NCBI GenBank assembly: GCA_012729725.1
Contig: JAAYCO010000207.1
Span: forward strand, 1 to 62,081
Direction of reading: 5' to 3'
DNA length: 62,081 nucleotides
Origin: Planctomycetota bacterium
GTDB taxonomy: Bacteria; Planctomycetota; Phycisphaerae; SM23-33
The notes below the pieces were generated by a model. It was not told where the DNA came from. It saw only the letters and a program-made list of their open reading frames with translations, and searched no databases. Positions 9,378 to 20,754 of the stretch are shown here, piece after piece. Every line of letters begins with the position of its first letter. The first letter of the stretch is position 1. Position numbers and translations under genes: made by a program.

Positions 9378-10127
9378 ATGCAAACCAGAATACTTTACGC
9401 GGGCGACACCACTTTGGCAACCGCCGCAAGCTATCTTGCCGGAGTGATGAAGCATCATGGCTTTGCCTTCGATTACGTCCCCTCCGACCAGCCCCTGCCA
9501 ATGAACCTGCCCTCAGGCGGGCACGGCCTTTACATATTCAGCGACTACCCTGCCGCGAACATCGCGACGCCCTGTGCCGAGGCCATTGTCGATAACATTC
9601 GCCAGGGCGCCGGGCTGCTTATGCTGGGCGGTTGGGCCTCATACCACGGCCTCGACGGCAACTACAACGCATCGCCGCTGGCAAAGGCGCTTCCGGTGAC
9701 GATCTCCGGGACCGACGACCGCATCAACTGCCCCCAGCCATGCCTTGTTGAGAAGCTTTGCGATCATCCCATCCTCGCGGACCTGCCGTTTAACAAACCG
9801 CCGGGCATCGGCGGATACAACAGCTTCGTCGCAAACGCCAACTCGCAAGCGCTGCTGGGCGCAAGGCATTTCGGCGTCAGCTTCGACGGCGGCGGTTTCA
9901 AGTTCTCCAAGGGCGGGCTTGCGCCGCTGCTAGTCGTCGGCGAATACGGCGGCGGACGAACTGCCGCCCTTGCCACCGACGCCGCACCGCACTGGGTCGG
10001 CGGCCTGGTGGATTGGGGCGAGGCTCGCGTCGAAGCGCGTGCCGACGGCGCCGACGCAATCGAGGTTGGCGACTTCTACGCCCGTTTCTTCGCCCAGCTT
10101 ATTGGGTGGACGATGGGCCGAGACTGA
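9378..10127 (+). CDS. Class-I glutamine-amidotransferase-like protein
   Basis: MQTRILYAGDTTLATAASYLAGVMKHHGF...GAGLLMLGGWASYHGLDGNY...GGGRTAALATDAAPHW; fold-level resemblance only. Confidence 0.6.
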   Translation: MQTRILYAGDTTLATAASYLAGVMKHHGFAFDYVPSDQPLPMNLPSGGHGLYIFSDYPAANIATPCAEAIVDNIRQGAGLLMLGGWASYHGLDGNYNASPLAKALPVTISGTDDRINCPQPCLVEKLCDHPILADLPFNKPPGIGGYNSFVANANSQALLGARHFGVSFDGGGFKFSKGGLAPLLVVGEYGGGRTAALATDAAPHWVGGLVDWGEARVEARADGADAIEVGDFYARFFAQLIGWTMGRD

Positions 10128-10982
10128 TCACAGCCCCATGTGCACCGTTCGCGGCGGCTCGTCAAAGCGGTTCTTGTACACGATCGGGTTGTAGAACGAG
10201 AATTCAACCGGACGCAGGTATTCCCACGGACCCGCCTTGGCCAGGGAATCAACCAGCGACTGAATCTGCTTCTGCGACTTGAACTCAAGCACGGCGTCGA
10301 GCTTTTTCTTCATCGCAGCCTCGGGAGCCTTGATCCTGAGCTTGGGCGGCGATGGGAAGTTGCAGTAAATGGCAAGCTCGTGAAGGTACGGCGTTCGCTT
10401 GATCGGCTCGCCAAGCTCCGGCCAGATGTCCCCTGCCGCGTGGAAGCAGCTAATGAGCAATTCCCTGTGAACAATCTGATGGTCGGGATGCAGGTCGGCA
10501 TTTGTCGGCAGGAACACCTGGTTTGGCTTGACGCGTCGCAGCAGTTCAGTAAACGAGTTTTGCAGGCCGGTGAATCCCATAACCGCTCCCGCCTCGCCAG
10601 CCGTCGCCGGGCGCCTGCCCTGGAAGAGCGTAAGCTGGCAGTCGGGAAAACCCAGCCAGTGGATATTGGACTTGGGCACGCCAAGCTTGCGAAATGCGGC
10701 GAACGACTCTCTGCGCCTGATCTCGCTGATGTTATCTTTTTCCGCCGCCGAGCAATAGCCCATCGCCCCATCAGTCACGACTGCAACGTGAACGGGCACC
10801 TTTTCCTTCAGGGCGGAGAGAATCATCAGTCCGCCGCCGATCACAACGTCGTCGTCGTGCGGGCTGACGAACAGGAAGCATTCCTGCGCCTGCTGCCAAT
10901 GCCGCGAAACAGATGCAAGCGTCGGACCGACGCGCCTTTCATTGTCGAGCAGCCTGACGAACTCAAACTGTTGCTTAGCCAT
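10128..10982 (-). CDS. PIG-L (LmbE) family deacetylase
   Basis: VSPHDDDVVIGGG, VVTDGAMGY, RRRESFAAFRKLG, PTNADLHPDHQ motifs; GGAGGAAG upstream of ATG at 10982. Confidence 0.87.
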   Translation of the reverse strand: MAKQQFEFVRLLDNERRVGPTLASVSRHWQQAQECFLFVSPHDDDVVIGGGLMILSALKEKVPVHVAVVTDGAMGYCSAAEKDNISEIRRRESFAAFRKLGVPKSNIHWLGFPDCQLTLFQGRRPATAGEAGAVMGFTGLQNSFTELLRRVKPNQVFLPTNADLHPDHQIVHRELLISCFHAAGDIWPELGEPIKRTPYLHELAIYCNFPSPPKLRIKAPEAAMKKKLDAVLEFKSQKQIQSLVDSLAKAGPWEYLRPVEFSFYNPIVYKNRFDEPPRTVHMGL

Positions 10983-11249
10983 GTTCTTCCTCCAAATGAG
11001 CCGATGAAGTGAGCACATTATGTCGCATGCACGGGCATTGTCAACCCGCCCGGATTTGGGTGTGCGCCAGGCGTGAGGGCCGCGACGGCATTTTCTCGCC
11101 GAAGACCTTCCAACATCCGCAGCCTGCCTTCGGCGCCATTCGTCGCCCGCGCTGTCGGGCCGAAGACGTGTGCCTCCCCTAAGATGATGATGTCCCGAAC
11201 TTGGCAGCAAAGTGGGCGCTTTTTTCAGCAGCGCGCGTAATTTCGCTTC

Positions 11250-11273
11250 AGAAATTCAACCGGTTTGATTTCT
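11250..11273. repeat. 24-nt near-perfect palindrome AGAAATTCAACCGGTTTGATTTCT
   Basis: 20/24 positions match their own reverse complement; located in the long 10983-11802 spacer. Confidence 0.6.
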
Positions 11274-11481
11274 AACCCATGGCCGGCAGGGCGCTTGGCA
11301 GCACCCCCAACTTTTTGCATTTTTTTGGTTTTTTCCGGTCATTTTGTCCGTTTTGAGCGGTAAACAGGTTGGCTATTTGCAAATGTCAAGCCACTTGTTT
11401 TCCCACTCAAAAACCCCCGAATCAACCTCATGCATGCTATCAAATCTTAATTTGTAGATCTTCTCATAATTCTCATCGCCA

Positions 11482-11653
11482 CGTTAAAGCCCAGCATGGA
11501 AATGTGGGAACCTAACTGCTATCGCGCAGCGAATCCTCGCCGTTTGCTGTTTTCGTTTGCGTCGTGATCCTCGCAGAAAAGAACAAATACAACGGCGTGG
11601 TTTCGCTGCGCGAAGGTTGTCAGGTCCCCGCAGTGCCATGCGGGGCTTCAGCG
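11482..11653. repeat. 172-nt imperfect inverted repeat (candidate long-hairpin ncRNA or palindromic element)
   Basis: Arms 11482-11536 and 11599-11653 match at 42/55 positions by hand alignment; the stem continues inward with perfect CGCCGTT/AACGGCG (11538-11544/11591-11597). Confidence 0.7.
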
Positions 11654-11729
11654 ATTATCCCGCCCTCAGCATTGTGTAACCTTCGTTAACATCTTCCAGA
11701 GATATTCTTTTTGGCGGCGGGTCGGTTGA

Positions 11730-11735
11730 TATAAT
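11730..11735 (+). promoter_or_regulatory. Putative -10 (TATAAT) for the DUF4954 gene
   Basis: Consensus TATAAT about 68 nt upstream of the start codon; no good -35 seen. Confidence 0.45.
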
Positions 11736-11802
11736 GGCCGCATTGTCCTGACCTCGGCCAGGGACACTTCTATCCTCAAAGAACGCTTGCAGGGAGAAAC
11801 GA

Positions 11803-14064
11803 ATGGGAAGTGTTCAAGTTGTCAGCATGGATGGGTTCGGCAGAGGGTTTATTCCACCGGAATATCTCCCCGCCGGAAAAGACGAGTATTACCTGCGAAA
11901 CGAGCAACTGCCCTTCGATGCGAAGTGGCGTCGGCTGCATGCCCATGAGATCGAAACCCTCGTCAAGATGGGCAACACCTGCGACGACTGGAACCTCTTT
12001 CTCGTCGCCGACCCGTTCGATGCGGGCAGAATCAAGAACAGCCACTTCGTCGGCATGGTGCGAATAGCCCGCCTGGAAAACGTCGTCCTGGAACACCACG
12101 ACCTTCAAACCCCCGCTGGCATCACCAACAGCCTTGTCATCTCGTGCGACGTCGGCGCAAACGCCGCCATCCACAACGTGCGGCACATGGCGCACTACAT
12201 AATCGGCCAGAACGTCCTGCTGCTCAACATTGGCGAACTGCACGTGTCGAATCACGCCAAGTTCGGAAACGGCATTCTGAAGGACGGCGAGGACGAAAGC
12301 ATCCGCATCTGGATGAACCCGATCAACGAGGCCGGCGGAAGGGGAATCATGCCGTTCGACGGCATGACCTGCGGCGACGCCTACTTGTGGGCCAGGTACC
12401 GCGACCGCGGCCGCCTGATGGACCGGTTCGCACAGATCACACAAAAGCAGTTCGATTCCCGCAGGGGGTATTACGGACTAATCGGCGACGGCTGCGTGCT
12501 GAAAAACTGCCAGATCATCAAGGACGTGCGAATCGGACCCGCCTGCTACATCAAGGGCGCCAACAAGCTCAAGAACCTGACGATAAACTCAAGCGCCCAG
12601 GAACCCAGCCAGATCGGCGAAGGCGTCGAGCTTGTCAACGGCATCATCGGCTTCGGCTGCCATATCTTCTACGGATGCAAGGCAGTGCGATTCGTAATGG
12701 GCAACAACTCGAACCTCAAGTATGGCGCCAGGCTGATCCACTCGTTCCTCGGCGACAACTCCACCGTGAGCTGCTGCGAGTTGCTGCACAACCTCATATT
12801 CCCCGCTCACGAGCAGCATCACAACAACTCGTTCCTGACGGCCAGCCTGGTGTTGGGCCAGAGCAACCTCGCCGCCGGGGCAACCATCGGGTCGAATCAC
12901 AACAGCAGGGCCAACGACGGCGAGATCATCGCCGGCAGAGGCTTCTGGCCGGGCCTGTGCACCACCCTGAAGCATTACTGCCGCTTCGCCTCTTTCGTGC
13001 TGCTTGCCAAGGGCGACTATCCATCCGAGATGGACATCCCCCTGCCCTTTAGCCTGCTGAGCAACGACACCTCACGCGACAGGCTTGTCGTTCTGCCGGC
13101 GTTCTGGTGGATGTACAACATGTACGCCCTGGCGCGGAATACGTGGAAGTTCGCGATGCGCGACACCCGCATCACCAAGGTGCAGCAGTTCGAGTTTGAT
13201 TCACTCGCGCCCGACACCGTCGAAGAAATCTTCAACGCCATGTCTCTTCTGGAAAAGTGGACCGCCAAGGCGAAGCTTACCAATGACGGCTGCGATCTCG
13301 AAGAGCAGACGGACGACCAGCTTCGCAAACTCGGACGGGAACTGCTCATGAGCCCCCCCGAGGCGACTGCTGAACTGACCGTGCTTGGCGAGGACATGGA
13401 AGATTCCAACCGTCCCGTCGTGATATTGAAGCATCGCGCCGCATACCACGCCTACCGCCAGATGCTTCACTACTACAGCGTTAAGAACCTGATGCAGTAC
13501 ATGCGGGATCATCCCGCCGCCACGCTTGACAATATGGTCGCCGACCTCGCCGGCCCGCGGCTGCGGCACTGGGTGAACGTGGGCGGCCAGCTTGTTTGCG
13601 AAAACGACGTTGAGAGTCTGCTGGACGACGTGGAAGCGAACAAGCTCGCAAGCTGGACCGACATTCACGCCAGGTATCAATCGCTCGATTCGGACTATCC
13701 TCGCCAGAAACAGGCGCACGCACTGGCGACGCTGCTTGATCTGCTTGGGCTTCGAGCGGCCCAGTTCGGGGCGACCGAATGGCGAAACGCGCTTGATGAA
13801 TGCGTGAAGATTCAAGACTTCATCTGCGAGCAGGTTCACGCCACCCGGCAGAAGGATTATGCGGACAGATTCCGGCAGATGACGTTTCGCAACAAGGAAG
13901 AGATGGAGGCCGTCGTGGGCTCCATCGAAGCCAACTCGTTTGTGAAGCAGATTCGCTCGGAAACTCAGGAATTCGCCCGGCTGGTTGCCGAGATCAAGAA
14001 AGGCGCCAGGAGCGCCGCACGGCATCATCGTCACGATACCGGCGCAAGCGCGCCGCCTGCTTAG
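11803..14064 (+). CDS. DUF4954-like protein with left-handed beta-helix (hexapeptide) region
   Basis: 753 aa; repeating short I/V-x-x-G segments (GDGCVLKNCQIIKDVRIGPACYIKGANKLKNLTI...IGEGVELVNGIIGFGCHIFYGCKAVRFVMGNNSNLKYGARLIHSFLGDNSTVSCCELL). Recalled as DUF4954. Confidence 0.75.
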   Translation: MGSVQVVSMDGFGRGFIPPEYLPAGKDEYYLRNEQLPFDAKWRRLHAHEIETLVKMGNTCDDWNLFLVADPFDAGRIKNSHFVGMVRIARLENVVLEHHDLQTPAGITNSLVISCDVGANAAIHNVRHMAHYIIGQNVLLLNIGELHVSNHAKFGNGILKDGEDESIRIWMNPINEAGGRGIMPFDGMTCGDAYLWARYRDRGRLMDRFAQITQKQFDSRRGYYGLIGDGCVLKNCQIIKDVRIGPACYIKGANKLKNLTINSSAQEPSQIGEGVELVNGIIGFGCHIFYGCKAVRFVMGNNSNLKYGARLIHSFLGDNSTVSCCELLHNLIFPAHEQHHNNSFLTASLVLGQSNLAAGATIGSNHNSRANDGEIIAGRGFWPGLCTTLKHYCRFASFVLLAKGDYPSEMDIPLPFSLLSNDTSRDRLVVLPAFWWMYNMYALARNTWKFAMRDTRITKVQQFEFDSLAPDTVEEIFNAMSLLEKWTAKAKLTNDGCDLEEQTDDQLRKLGRELLMSPPEATAELTVLGEDMEDSNRPVVILKHRAAYHAYRQMLHYYSVKNLMQYMRDHPAATLDNMVADLAGPRLRHWVNVGGQLVCENDVESLLDDVEANKLASWTDIHARYQSLDSDYPRQKQAHALATLLDLLGLRAAQFGATEWRNALDECVKIQDFICEQVHATRQKDYADRFRQMTFRNKEEMEAVVGSIEANSFVKQIRSETQEFARLVAEIKKGARSAARHHRHDTGASAPPA

Positions 14065-14067
14065 CTT

Positions 14068-14976
14068 CTACATGAGCAGTTTGTCGGCGTTGTGCTCCAG
14101 AAGGTCGTCAAGCAGCAGCTTTGCCGCCTCGTAGGCGCTGCTTGCTTCTCTGCCGGTGCGAATCATGTCGCCGCCGTCGGGCCGGGAGACCATCGCCAGC
14201 CCCCACCATTGCCCGGCGATTCTCTGAATCAGCACTCCGATGGAGCTTCGGCAACTCGCACCCAGTTGGGCAACGACCATGCGTTCCGCCTCAAGCGACT
14301 GGCGGCTTTCGGGATGATCCAGGACCGATGATGCGCGCGAGGCAATATCACTGGCCTGGGCGATTTGAACCGCCAGCGCGCCCTGCCCGGCTGCGGGTAC
14401 GAAACTCTCCGGTTCCAGAATTCGAATGTGTTGGGCATTGGCCTTCAGCAGTCCGCTGCGCTCCAGGCCCGCTGCCGCCAGAATCACCGCGTGCATTTCG
14501 CCGTTCAATGCCTTCTGAAGCCTCGTTTCAACGTTGCCCCGAAGGGGCGCAATTTGCAGATCGCCCCGCATCATGAGGCATTGAGCCGACCGGCGAAAAC
14601 TCGACGTGCCGACAGTGGCGCCTTGAGGCAGTTGAGAGAAATCCAGGCCACCCCTGCTGACAAGCGCATCACGGGGATCGCCCCGTCTGGGCACTGCCGC
14701 GATGGCGACCGTCTGATCCACAGGCAGGTCTTTGGCGCTGTGAACCGCCATGTCTATGCTGCCGTCCTGCAGGGCCGATTCAAGTTCCTGGGTGAAGAGC
14801 CCCTTGCCGCCGATTTCCGTAAGCGGCCCGGCAAGACGGTCGCCTTTTGTGACGAGGCCGACGATTTCGATCTTGATTTCAGGAAGGCTCGCGGCGATTT
14901 GATCGGCCACGATTCGTGCCTGCGCCATAGCCAGAACGCTTGTTCGAGTTCCGATGCGCAGCGTGGGTTCGTTCAT
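14068..14976 (-). CDS. hemC: Hydroxymethylbilane synthase
   Basis: LRIGTRTSVLAMAQARIVADQI, TEIGGKGLFTQELE, AVHSAKDLP, GTSSFRRSAQ, RGNVETRLQK, GASCRSSIGV. Confidence 0.95.
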   Translation of the reverse strand: MNEPTLRIGTRTSVLAMAQARIVADQIAASLPEIKIEIVGLVTKGDRLAGPLTEIGGKGLFTQELESALQDGSIDMAVHSAKDLPVDQTVAIAAVPRRGDPRDALVSRGGLDFSQLPQGATVGTSSFRRSAQCLMMRGDLQIAPLRGNVETRLQKALNGEMHAVILAAAGLERSGLLKANAQHIRILEPESFVPAAGQGALAVQIAQASDIASRASSVLDHPESRQSLEAERMVVAQLGASCRSSIGVLIQRIAGQWWGLAMVSRPDGGDMIRTGREASSAYEAAKLLLDDLLEHNADKLLM

Positions 14977-15425
14977 TCTGGTTGAGTGTCCGGCTGCTTT
15001 GCCGCCATTCTTCGGCGGTACTTCTGCACCAGGTTGAAGCGAGCCTGGGCGACGGCAAGCCTTGATGTTTTTGCGTTAATCTCTTCGGCCGATCGCGCGG
15101 GAATGGCTTTGATTCGCTCTATCTCGTCCAGGGCCTCTTTGGGATCTATCTGGTCCATCGCTTCGAACTGATCGGCAAGGACGGTGGTTGCTTCCTCGTA
15201 AACCCGGGCAAAACCGCCGGCGACAAAAAACTCCTGCTGCTTTCCGTCTTTGTCCGAAACCACAAGCGGGCCGATGCCTATCTTGGCGATCAGCGGAGAG
15301 CGCCCCGCAAGAACGCCCACCTTTCCGTCAGCAGCGGTGAACACAACGCGCGTGGCTGCCGGAACAGAGAACTTCTGCTCCAGCGTCATAGCGTGAAAAA
15401 CAAACGTTCGTCGAAATCTTGCCAT
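14973..15425 (-). CDS. atpC: ATP synthase F1 epsilon subunit
   Basis: ADGKVGVLAGRSPLIAKIGIGPL... plus C-terminal helical hairpin; ATGA overlap with hemC. Confidence 0.9.
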   Translation of the reverse strand: MARFRRTFVFHAMTLEQKFSVPAATRVVFTAADGKVGVLAGRSPLIAKIGIGPLVVSDKDGKQQEFFVAGGFARVYEEATTVLADQFEAMDQIDPKEALDEIERIKAIPARSAEEINAKTSRLAVAQARFNLVQKYRRRMAAKQPDTQPE

Positions 15426-15443
15426 GCCGCGTGCGTCCTTACG

Positions 15444-15953
15444 TCAGGAGTAACTTTCCCAGCAGACAACCTCGTTAAGATTCTTTCGGGTGCGAGCCGG
15501 CTGCGATGACGAGGGATAACCAATCGCCATCAGTTCGATGATGACCATCGACTCGGGCACGCCAAGAATTTTCCGGCATTGATCCTGCGGAAAATGCCCG
15601 ATCCAGCACGTGCCCAAACCCTCGGCCGTCGCCGCCAGAGACATATGATCCACTGCAATCGCACAGTCAACGGGATCGGTCTGCACCCCGCAGTGCATTA
15701 CATCCTTGGGCGCGGTTCCAACCACGGCAACGACGGCTGGGGCGCTTGCCAAGGAAGCCTGCTCTGATGCGGACGCCAGAAGGCGTCGCTTGTGGGCGTC
15801 TCGAACCACCACGAACTTGCGAGCCTGCCTGTTTCGTGCGGATGGGGCGTTCCTGCCCGCATCCAGCACCCGAAGAAGCTTGTCTTCTTCGATGGGTTTG
15901 TCCAGGTACGACCGCACGCTGTATCGTTTTTGGATTGCCTCGAACACGTCCAT
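15444..15953 (-). CDS. Nitroreductase family protein
   Basis: MDVFEAIQKRYSVRSYLDKPIEEDKLLRVLDAGRNAPSARNRQARKFVVV...DHMSLAATAEGLGTCWIGHF...IGYPS. Confidence 0.92.
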   Translation of the reverse strand: MDVFEAIQKRYSVRSYLDKPIEEDKLLRVLDAGRNAPSARNRQARKFVVVRDAHKRRLLASASEQASLASAPAVVAVVGTAPKDVMHCGVQTDPVDCAIAVDHMSLAATAEGLGTCWIGHFPQDQCRKILGVPESMVIIELMAIGYPSSSQPARTRKNLNEVVCWESYS

Positions 15954-15976
15954 AACGGCTCCTTGGCGTCAGTAGT

Positions 15977-17455
<1,479 letters not shown>

Positions 17456-17482
17456 TCAGAACCAAATCCATTTGCGCGTCAA

Positions 17483-18370
17483 TCATTCAGACATCTCGCT
17501 TCCGCCCATGATTTCCGCCAATTCGGTCGTGATCTGCGCCTGGCGGGCGCGGTTGTACCTGATTGTCAGGTTGCGGATCATTTCCTCGGCGTTGTCGGTG
17601 GCCGCCCTCATGGCGGTCATGCGCGATATCTGCTCGCTGACGGCGGCGTCAAGAAAACACTGATAAAGCTTGAGCCTTACGCTTGCGGGCAGCAGGTCTT
17701 TGAGCACCTCGCCCGGAGAGGGTATAAACTCGTACGGCGTCGGGCGCCTGATTGCTATGCTCACGCGCTCAGGCGCTTCCATCTCGCTCATCGGAAGAAT
17801 CTGGGCAATGGCGGGTTTTTGCCTTCCCGCCGAGACGAACTGCATGTAGGCGACCTCGAGCCCGCTGATCTTGCCCGAAAGAAACTCTTCCATCAGCGCG
17901 TCGGCGAGTTGGTTCACCTCAGCCGGGCGCGGCAGATAATCGAACTGGGGATACTCGACGTCAATCTCCACTCCCCTGGCCCGCAGATGTTGAAGCCCGC
18001 GCCGGCCCGTGCCTCGCACCAGCACTTTAAGATCGGCTGTCTTGAGCTGTTCAAGCCGCTCGACGGTCAACTTGGCGATTGAACCGTTGTAAGCGCCGCA
18101 CAGTCCGCGGTGGCTGCCCAGCACAAGAAGAACTTCCGTACCCACTTCCTTGGCGGGGTGAAGCAGGGGATGACGCAGATCCTTCTCGCTGCTGCGGGCG
18201 ACGGTGTCCGCAATGAGGTCATTCAGCGCGTTGTTGTACGGCCTGGCCCCGTTTGCGACATCGTGCGTTTTCTTGAACCGCGCAGTGGAAACCAGGGACA
18301 TCGTCTTTGTGACGGTGGCTATATTCCGTATAGCTTTGACCTGAGCAAGAATCTTTCGTGCCTTGGCCAT
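17483..18370 (-). CDS. atpG: ATP synthase F1 gamma subunit
   Basis: MAKARKILAQVKAIRNIATVTKTMSLVSTARF...; C-term MTAMRAATDNAEEMIRNLTIRYNRARQAQITTELAEIMGG. The longer tracked ORF includes a spurious N-terminus. Confidence 0.96.
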   Translation of the reverse strand: MAKARKILAQVKAIRNIATVTKTMSLVSTARFKKTHDVANGARPYNNALNDLIADTVARSSEKDLRHPLLHPAKEVGTEVLLVLGSHRGLCGAYNGSIAKLTVERLEQLKTADLKVLVRGTGRRGLQHLRARGVEIDVEYPQFDYLPRPAEVNQLADALMEEFLSGKISGLEVAYMQFVSAGRQKPAIAQILPMSEMEAPERVSIAIRRPTPYEFIPSPGEVLKDLLPASVRLKLYQCFLDAAVSEQISRMTAMRAATDNAEEMIRNLTIRYNRARQAQITTELAEIMGGSEMSE

Positions 18371-18374
18371 AGAC

Positions 18375-20093
18375 CTAAGCCTTTGCCACCGACGAGGCCG
18401 ACGGGCCTTGAGCCTCGCGCCTCGCCTTTCGCTGCTGGCGATAGAGACCTTCAAGGTACTCGCCGACAATATTCGAGAGCCGCTTCTTTCTGTCCGCCGG
18501 AAGCGAGCGATCCTTGCTGATTTCCGCAAGGATATCGCCATGGCTGGCCTTGATGTGCTCAAGCAAGCCCTGCTCGAAGAACGGAACCTCCTGAAGCTGC
18601 AATTCGTCGAGGAACCCTTCAACGCCGGCGAAAATCGCCACGACCTGCTGGGCCACTTCCTGCGGGTTGTACTGCCCCTGCGTGAGAAGACGAACCATTC
18701 GCTGCCCGCGATCGAGCTGCCGCTGCGAGGCCTGATCGAGTTCGACGCCCAATTGCGAGAACGATTCGAGCTCTCGAAACGCCGCCAGGTCCAGGCGAAG
18801 GCTTTTGGCGACTTCTTTCATCGCGGGATACGCCGCCTTGTATCCGACTCGGCTGACGGATATGCCCGCGTTGATGGCGGGACGAACGCCGGCGAAAAAC
18901 AGCGACGGTTCAAGATATATCTGACCGTCAGTAATTGAAATCAGGTTTGTCGGAATGTACGCCGAAACTTCGCCTTCCTGCGTTTCGCAGATGGGCAGCG
19001 CGGTCATGGATCCGCCGGAGGATTCAAGCCTGCGAACGGTCAGTCTGGCGGCGTCCGGCATGGCCCCAAGCGCCTTTTCGGCTTCCTTTTTGCCTGACGG
19101 GCCGCGATAGAGCTTGCCGTCGACGCCCTGGGCGGTGTTGGCAGGCGCATCGGCGGGCACGATGACAAACTGTTCGGCTAGCTTGCACGCACGTTCCAGA
19201 AGGCGGCTGTGGATGTAGAACACATCGCCAGGATACGCTTCTCGACCCGGCGGGCGGCGCAGCAGCAGGGATATTTGCCTGTAGGCCGCGGCCTGCTTGG
19301 ACAGGTCGTCATACACCACAAGCGTTGGCTTGCCCTGCTTGTACATGAAGAATTCGGCCATGGCGCAACCGCTGTAGGGCGCAACGTATTGAAGCGGCGC
19401 GGGGTCGCTACTGCTTGCCGAAACCACGATCGTGTGCGCCATTGCGCCGTGGGCGGCAAGAGTGTCCACAACGCCGGCGACCGTGGACTCTTTCTGCCCA
19501 ATGGCGACATAGACGCACAAAACGCCTGTGTCTTTCTGGTTGATTATGGCGTCGATGGCGATGGCGGTCTTGCCGGTCTTGCGGTCGCCGATAATCAGCT
19601 CTCTTTGCCCCCTGCCGATGGGCGTCATGCTGTCCACGGCCTTTATGCCGGTCGTAAGCGGCTCTTCCACCGGCTGGCGCTCGGCGATTCCGGGGGCCTG
19701 AATCTCAACGCTTCTTGTCGCCGACGCGGCGATTGGACCTTTTCCATCCAGCGGCCTGCCAAGCGGATCAACAACACGACCGAGCAGTTCAGGCCCAACG
19801 GGAACTTCCAGCAGCCTTCCGGTGCTGCGAACCGCGTCGCCTTCCTTGATGCTCTGGTAATCGCCGTAGATAACAGCGCCGATCGAGCTTTCTTCGAGAT
19901 TGAAAACCTGGCCCATGGCCCCGTTTTCAAAGCTCAGCATCTCGCCGGCCATGGCGTTCGAAAGGCCGTACACTTGGGCGATTCCGTCGCCAACCTCCAG
20001 AACCCGCCCCACGTGGGCGACGTCCAGTTCAACTTTGTAGTTCGCGATCTCTTCGCGGATAATGTTCGTGATTTCGTCAGTGTTGAACTTCAT
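18375..20093 (-). CDS. atpA: ATP synthase F1 alpha subunit
   Basis: [71 protein letters not shown]. Confidence 0.98.
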   Translation of the reverse strand: MKFNTDEITNIIREEIANYKVELDVAHVGRVLEVGDGIAQVYGLSNAMAGEMLSFENGAMGQVFNLEESSIGAVIYGDYQSIKEGDAVRSTGRLLEVPVGPELLGRVVDPLGRPLDGKGPIAASATRSVEIQAPGIAERQPVEEPLTTGIKAVDSMTPIGRGQRELIIGDRKTGKTAIAIDAIINQKDTGVLCVYVAIGQKESTVAGVVDTLAAHGAMAHTIVVSASSSDPAPLQYVAPYSGCAMAEFFMYKQGKPTLVVYDDLSKQAAAYRQISLLLRRPPGREAYPGDVFYIHSRLLERACKLAEQFVIVPADAPANTAQGVDGKLYRGPSGKKEAEKALGAMPDAARLTVRRLESSGGSMTALPICETQEGEVSAYIPTNLISITDGQIYLEPSLFFAGVRPAINAGISVSRVGYKAAYPAMKEVAKSLRLDLAAFRELESFSQLGVELDQASQRQLDRGQRMVRLLTQGQYNPQEVAQQVVAIFAGVEGFLDELQLQEVPFFEQGLLEHIKASHGDILAEISKDRSLPADRKKRLSNIVGEYLEGLYRQQRKARREAQGPSASSVAKA

Positions 20094-20146
20094 AGTTCAT
20101 CCGATTAATTCGCCTTCAGCGATTGGCCGGGCATCCATTTGCCGTT

Positions 20147-20752
20147 CTAATCATGGTTGGCCCGGGTCGCGCCTTGCTTCTCCAGAAGACCTGTTTCGAG
20201 CCGGCGCAACTGCCCGGCGACGCTTGCGTCAAACAAACGGTCTCCAACTTTTATGGTCATGCCGCCAAGCAGCTTCCTGTCAACCTTCAGCTTCAGCACA
20301 GGCTCGTGCGTCACAAGCTTCCTCAGTGCATCTTTGATCTCATTCAGCAGGGCCGGGTCCAGAGCAAGCGCGCTGGTGACGGTGGCCTCGACTCTGCCGC
20401 GCCTCTTGTCCAGCCTCTGGCGATACGTGTAGACAATTGCCCGCAGCAGGTTCAGGCGTTTTTTCCTGGCCAGCAGCGACAGCAGGCCCGCGCACTCCCT
20501 GCTGAGCCTGTCGGTGAAGATTCGCTCGACCAGCAACTTTCGTTGAACCGGCGACAGAGGCGAAGCCGTAAGCATTTCCTCGAAGCCGTCGATTGAATCC
20601 ATCGCATGCGTCAGCCAGTCCAACTCGGCCAGGATTTCCTGCGCCTTTTGATCGTCAGAAGCAAGATTCAACAGGGCCTGGGCATACTCCCCCGCCACGG
20701 GAAGCTTGCGGGGATCCATCACAGTTTGATGCTCGGCGCGAGGCGCAGCCAT
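20147..20752 (-). CDS. atpH: ATP synthase F1 delta subunit
   Basis: AGEYAQALLNLA...; C-term LKVDRKLLGGMTIKVGDRLFDASVAGQLRRLE; operon position. Confidence 0.92.
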   Translation of the reverse strand: MAAPRAEHQTVMDPRKLPVAGEYAQALLNLASDDQKAQEILAELDWLTHAMDSIDGFEEMLTASPLSPVQRKLLVERIFTDRLSRECAGLLSLLARKKRLNLLRAIVYTYRQRLDKRRGRVEATVTSALALDPALLNEIKDALRKLVTHEPVLKLKVDRKLLGGMTIKVGDRLFDASVAGQLRRLETGLLEKQGATRANHD

Positions 20753-20754
20753 TT

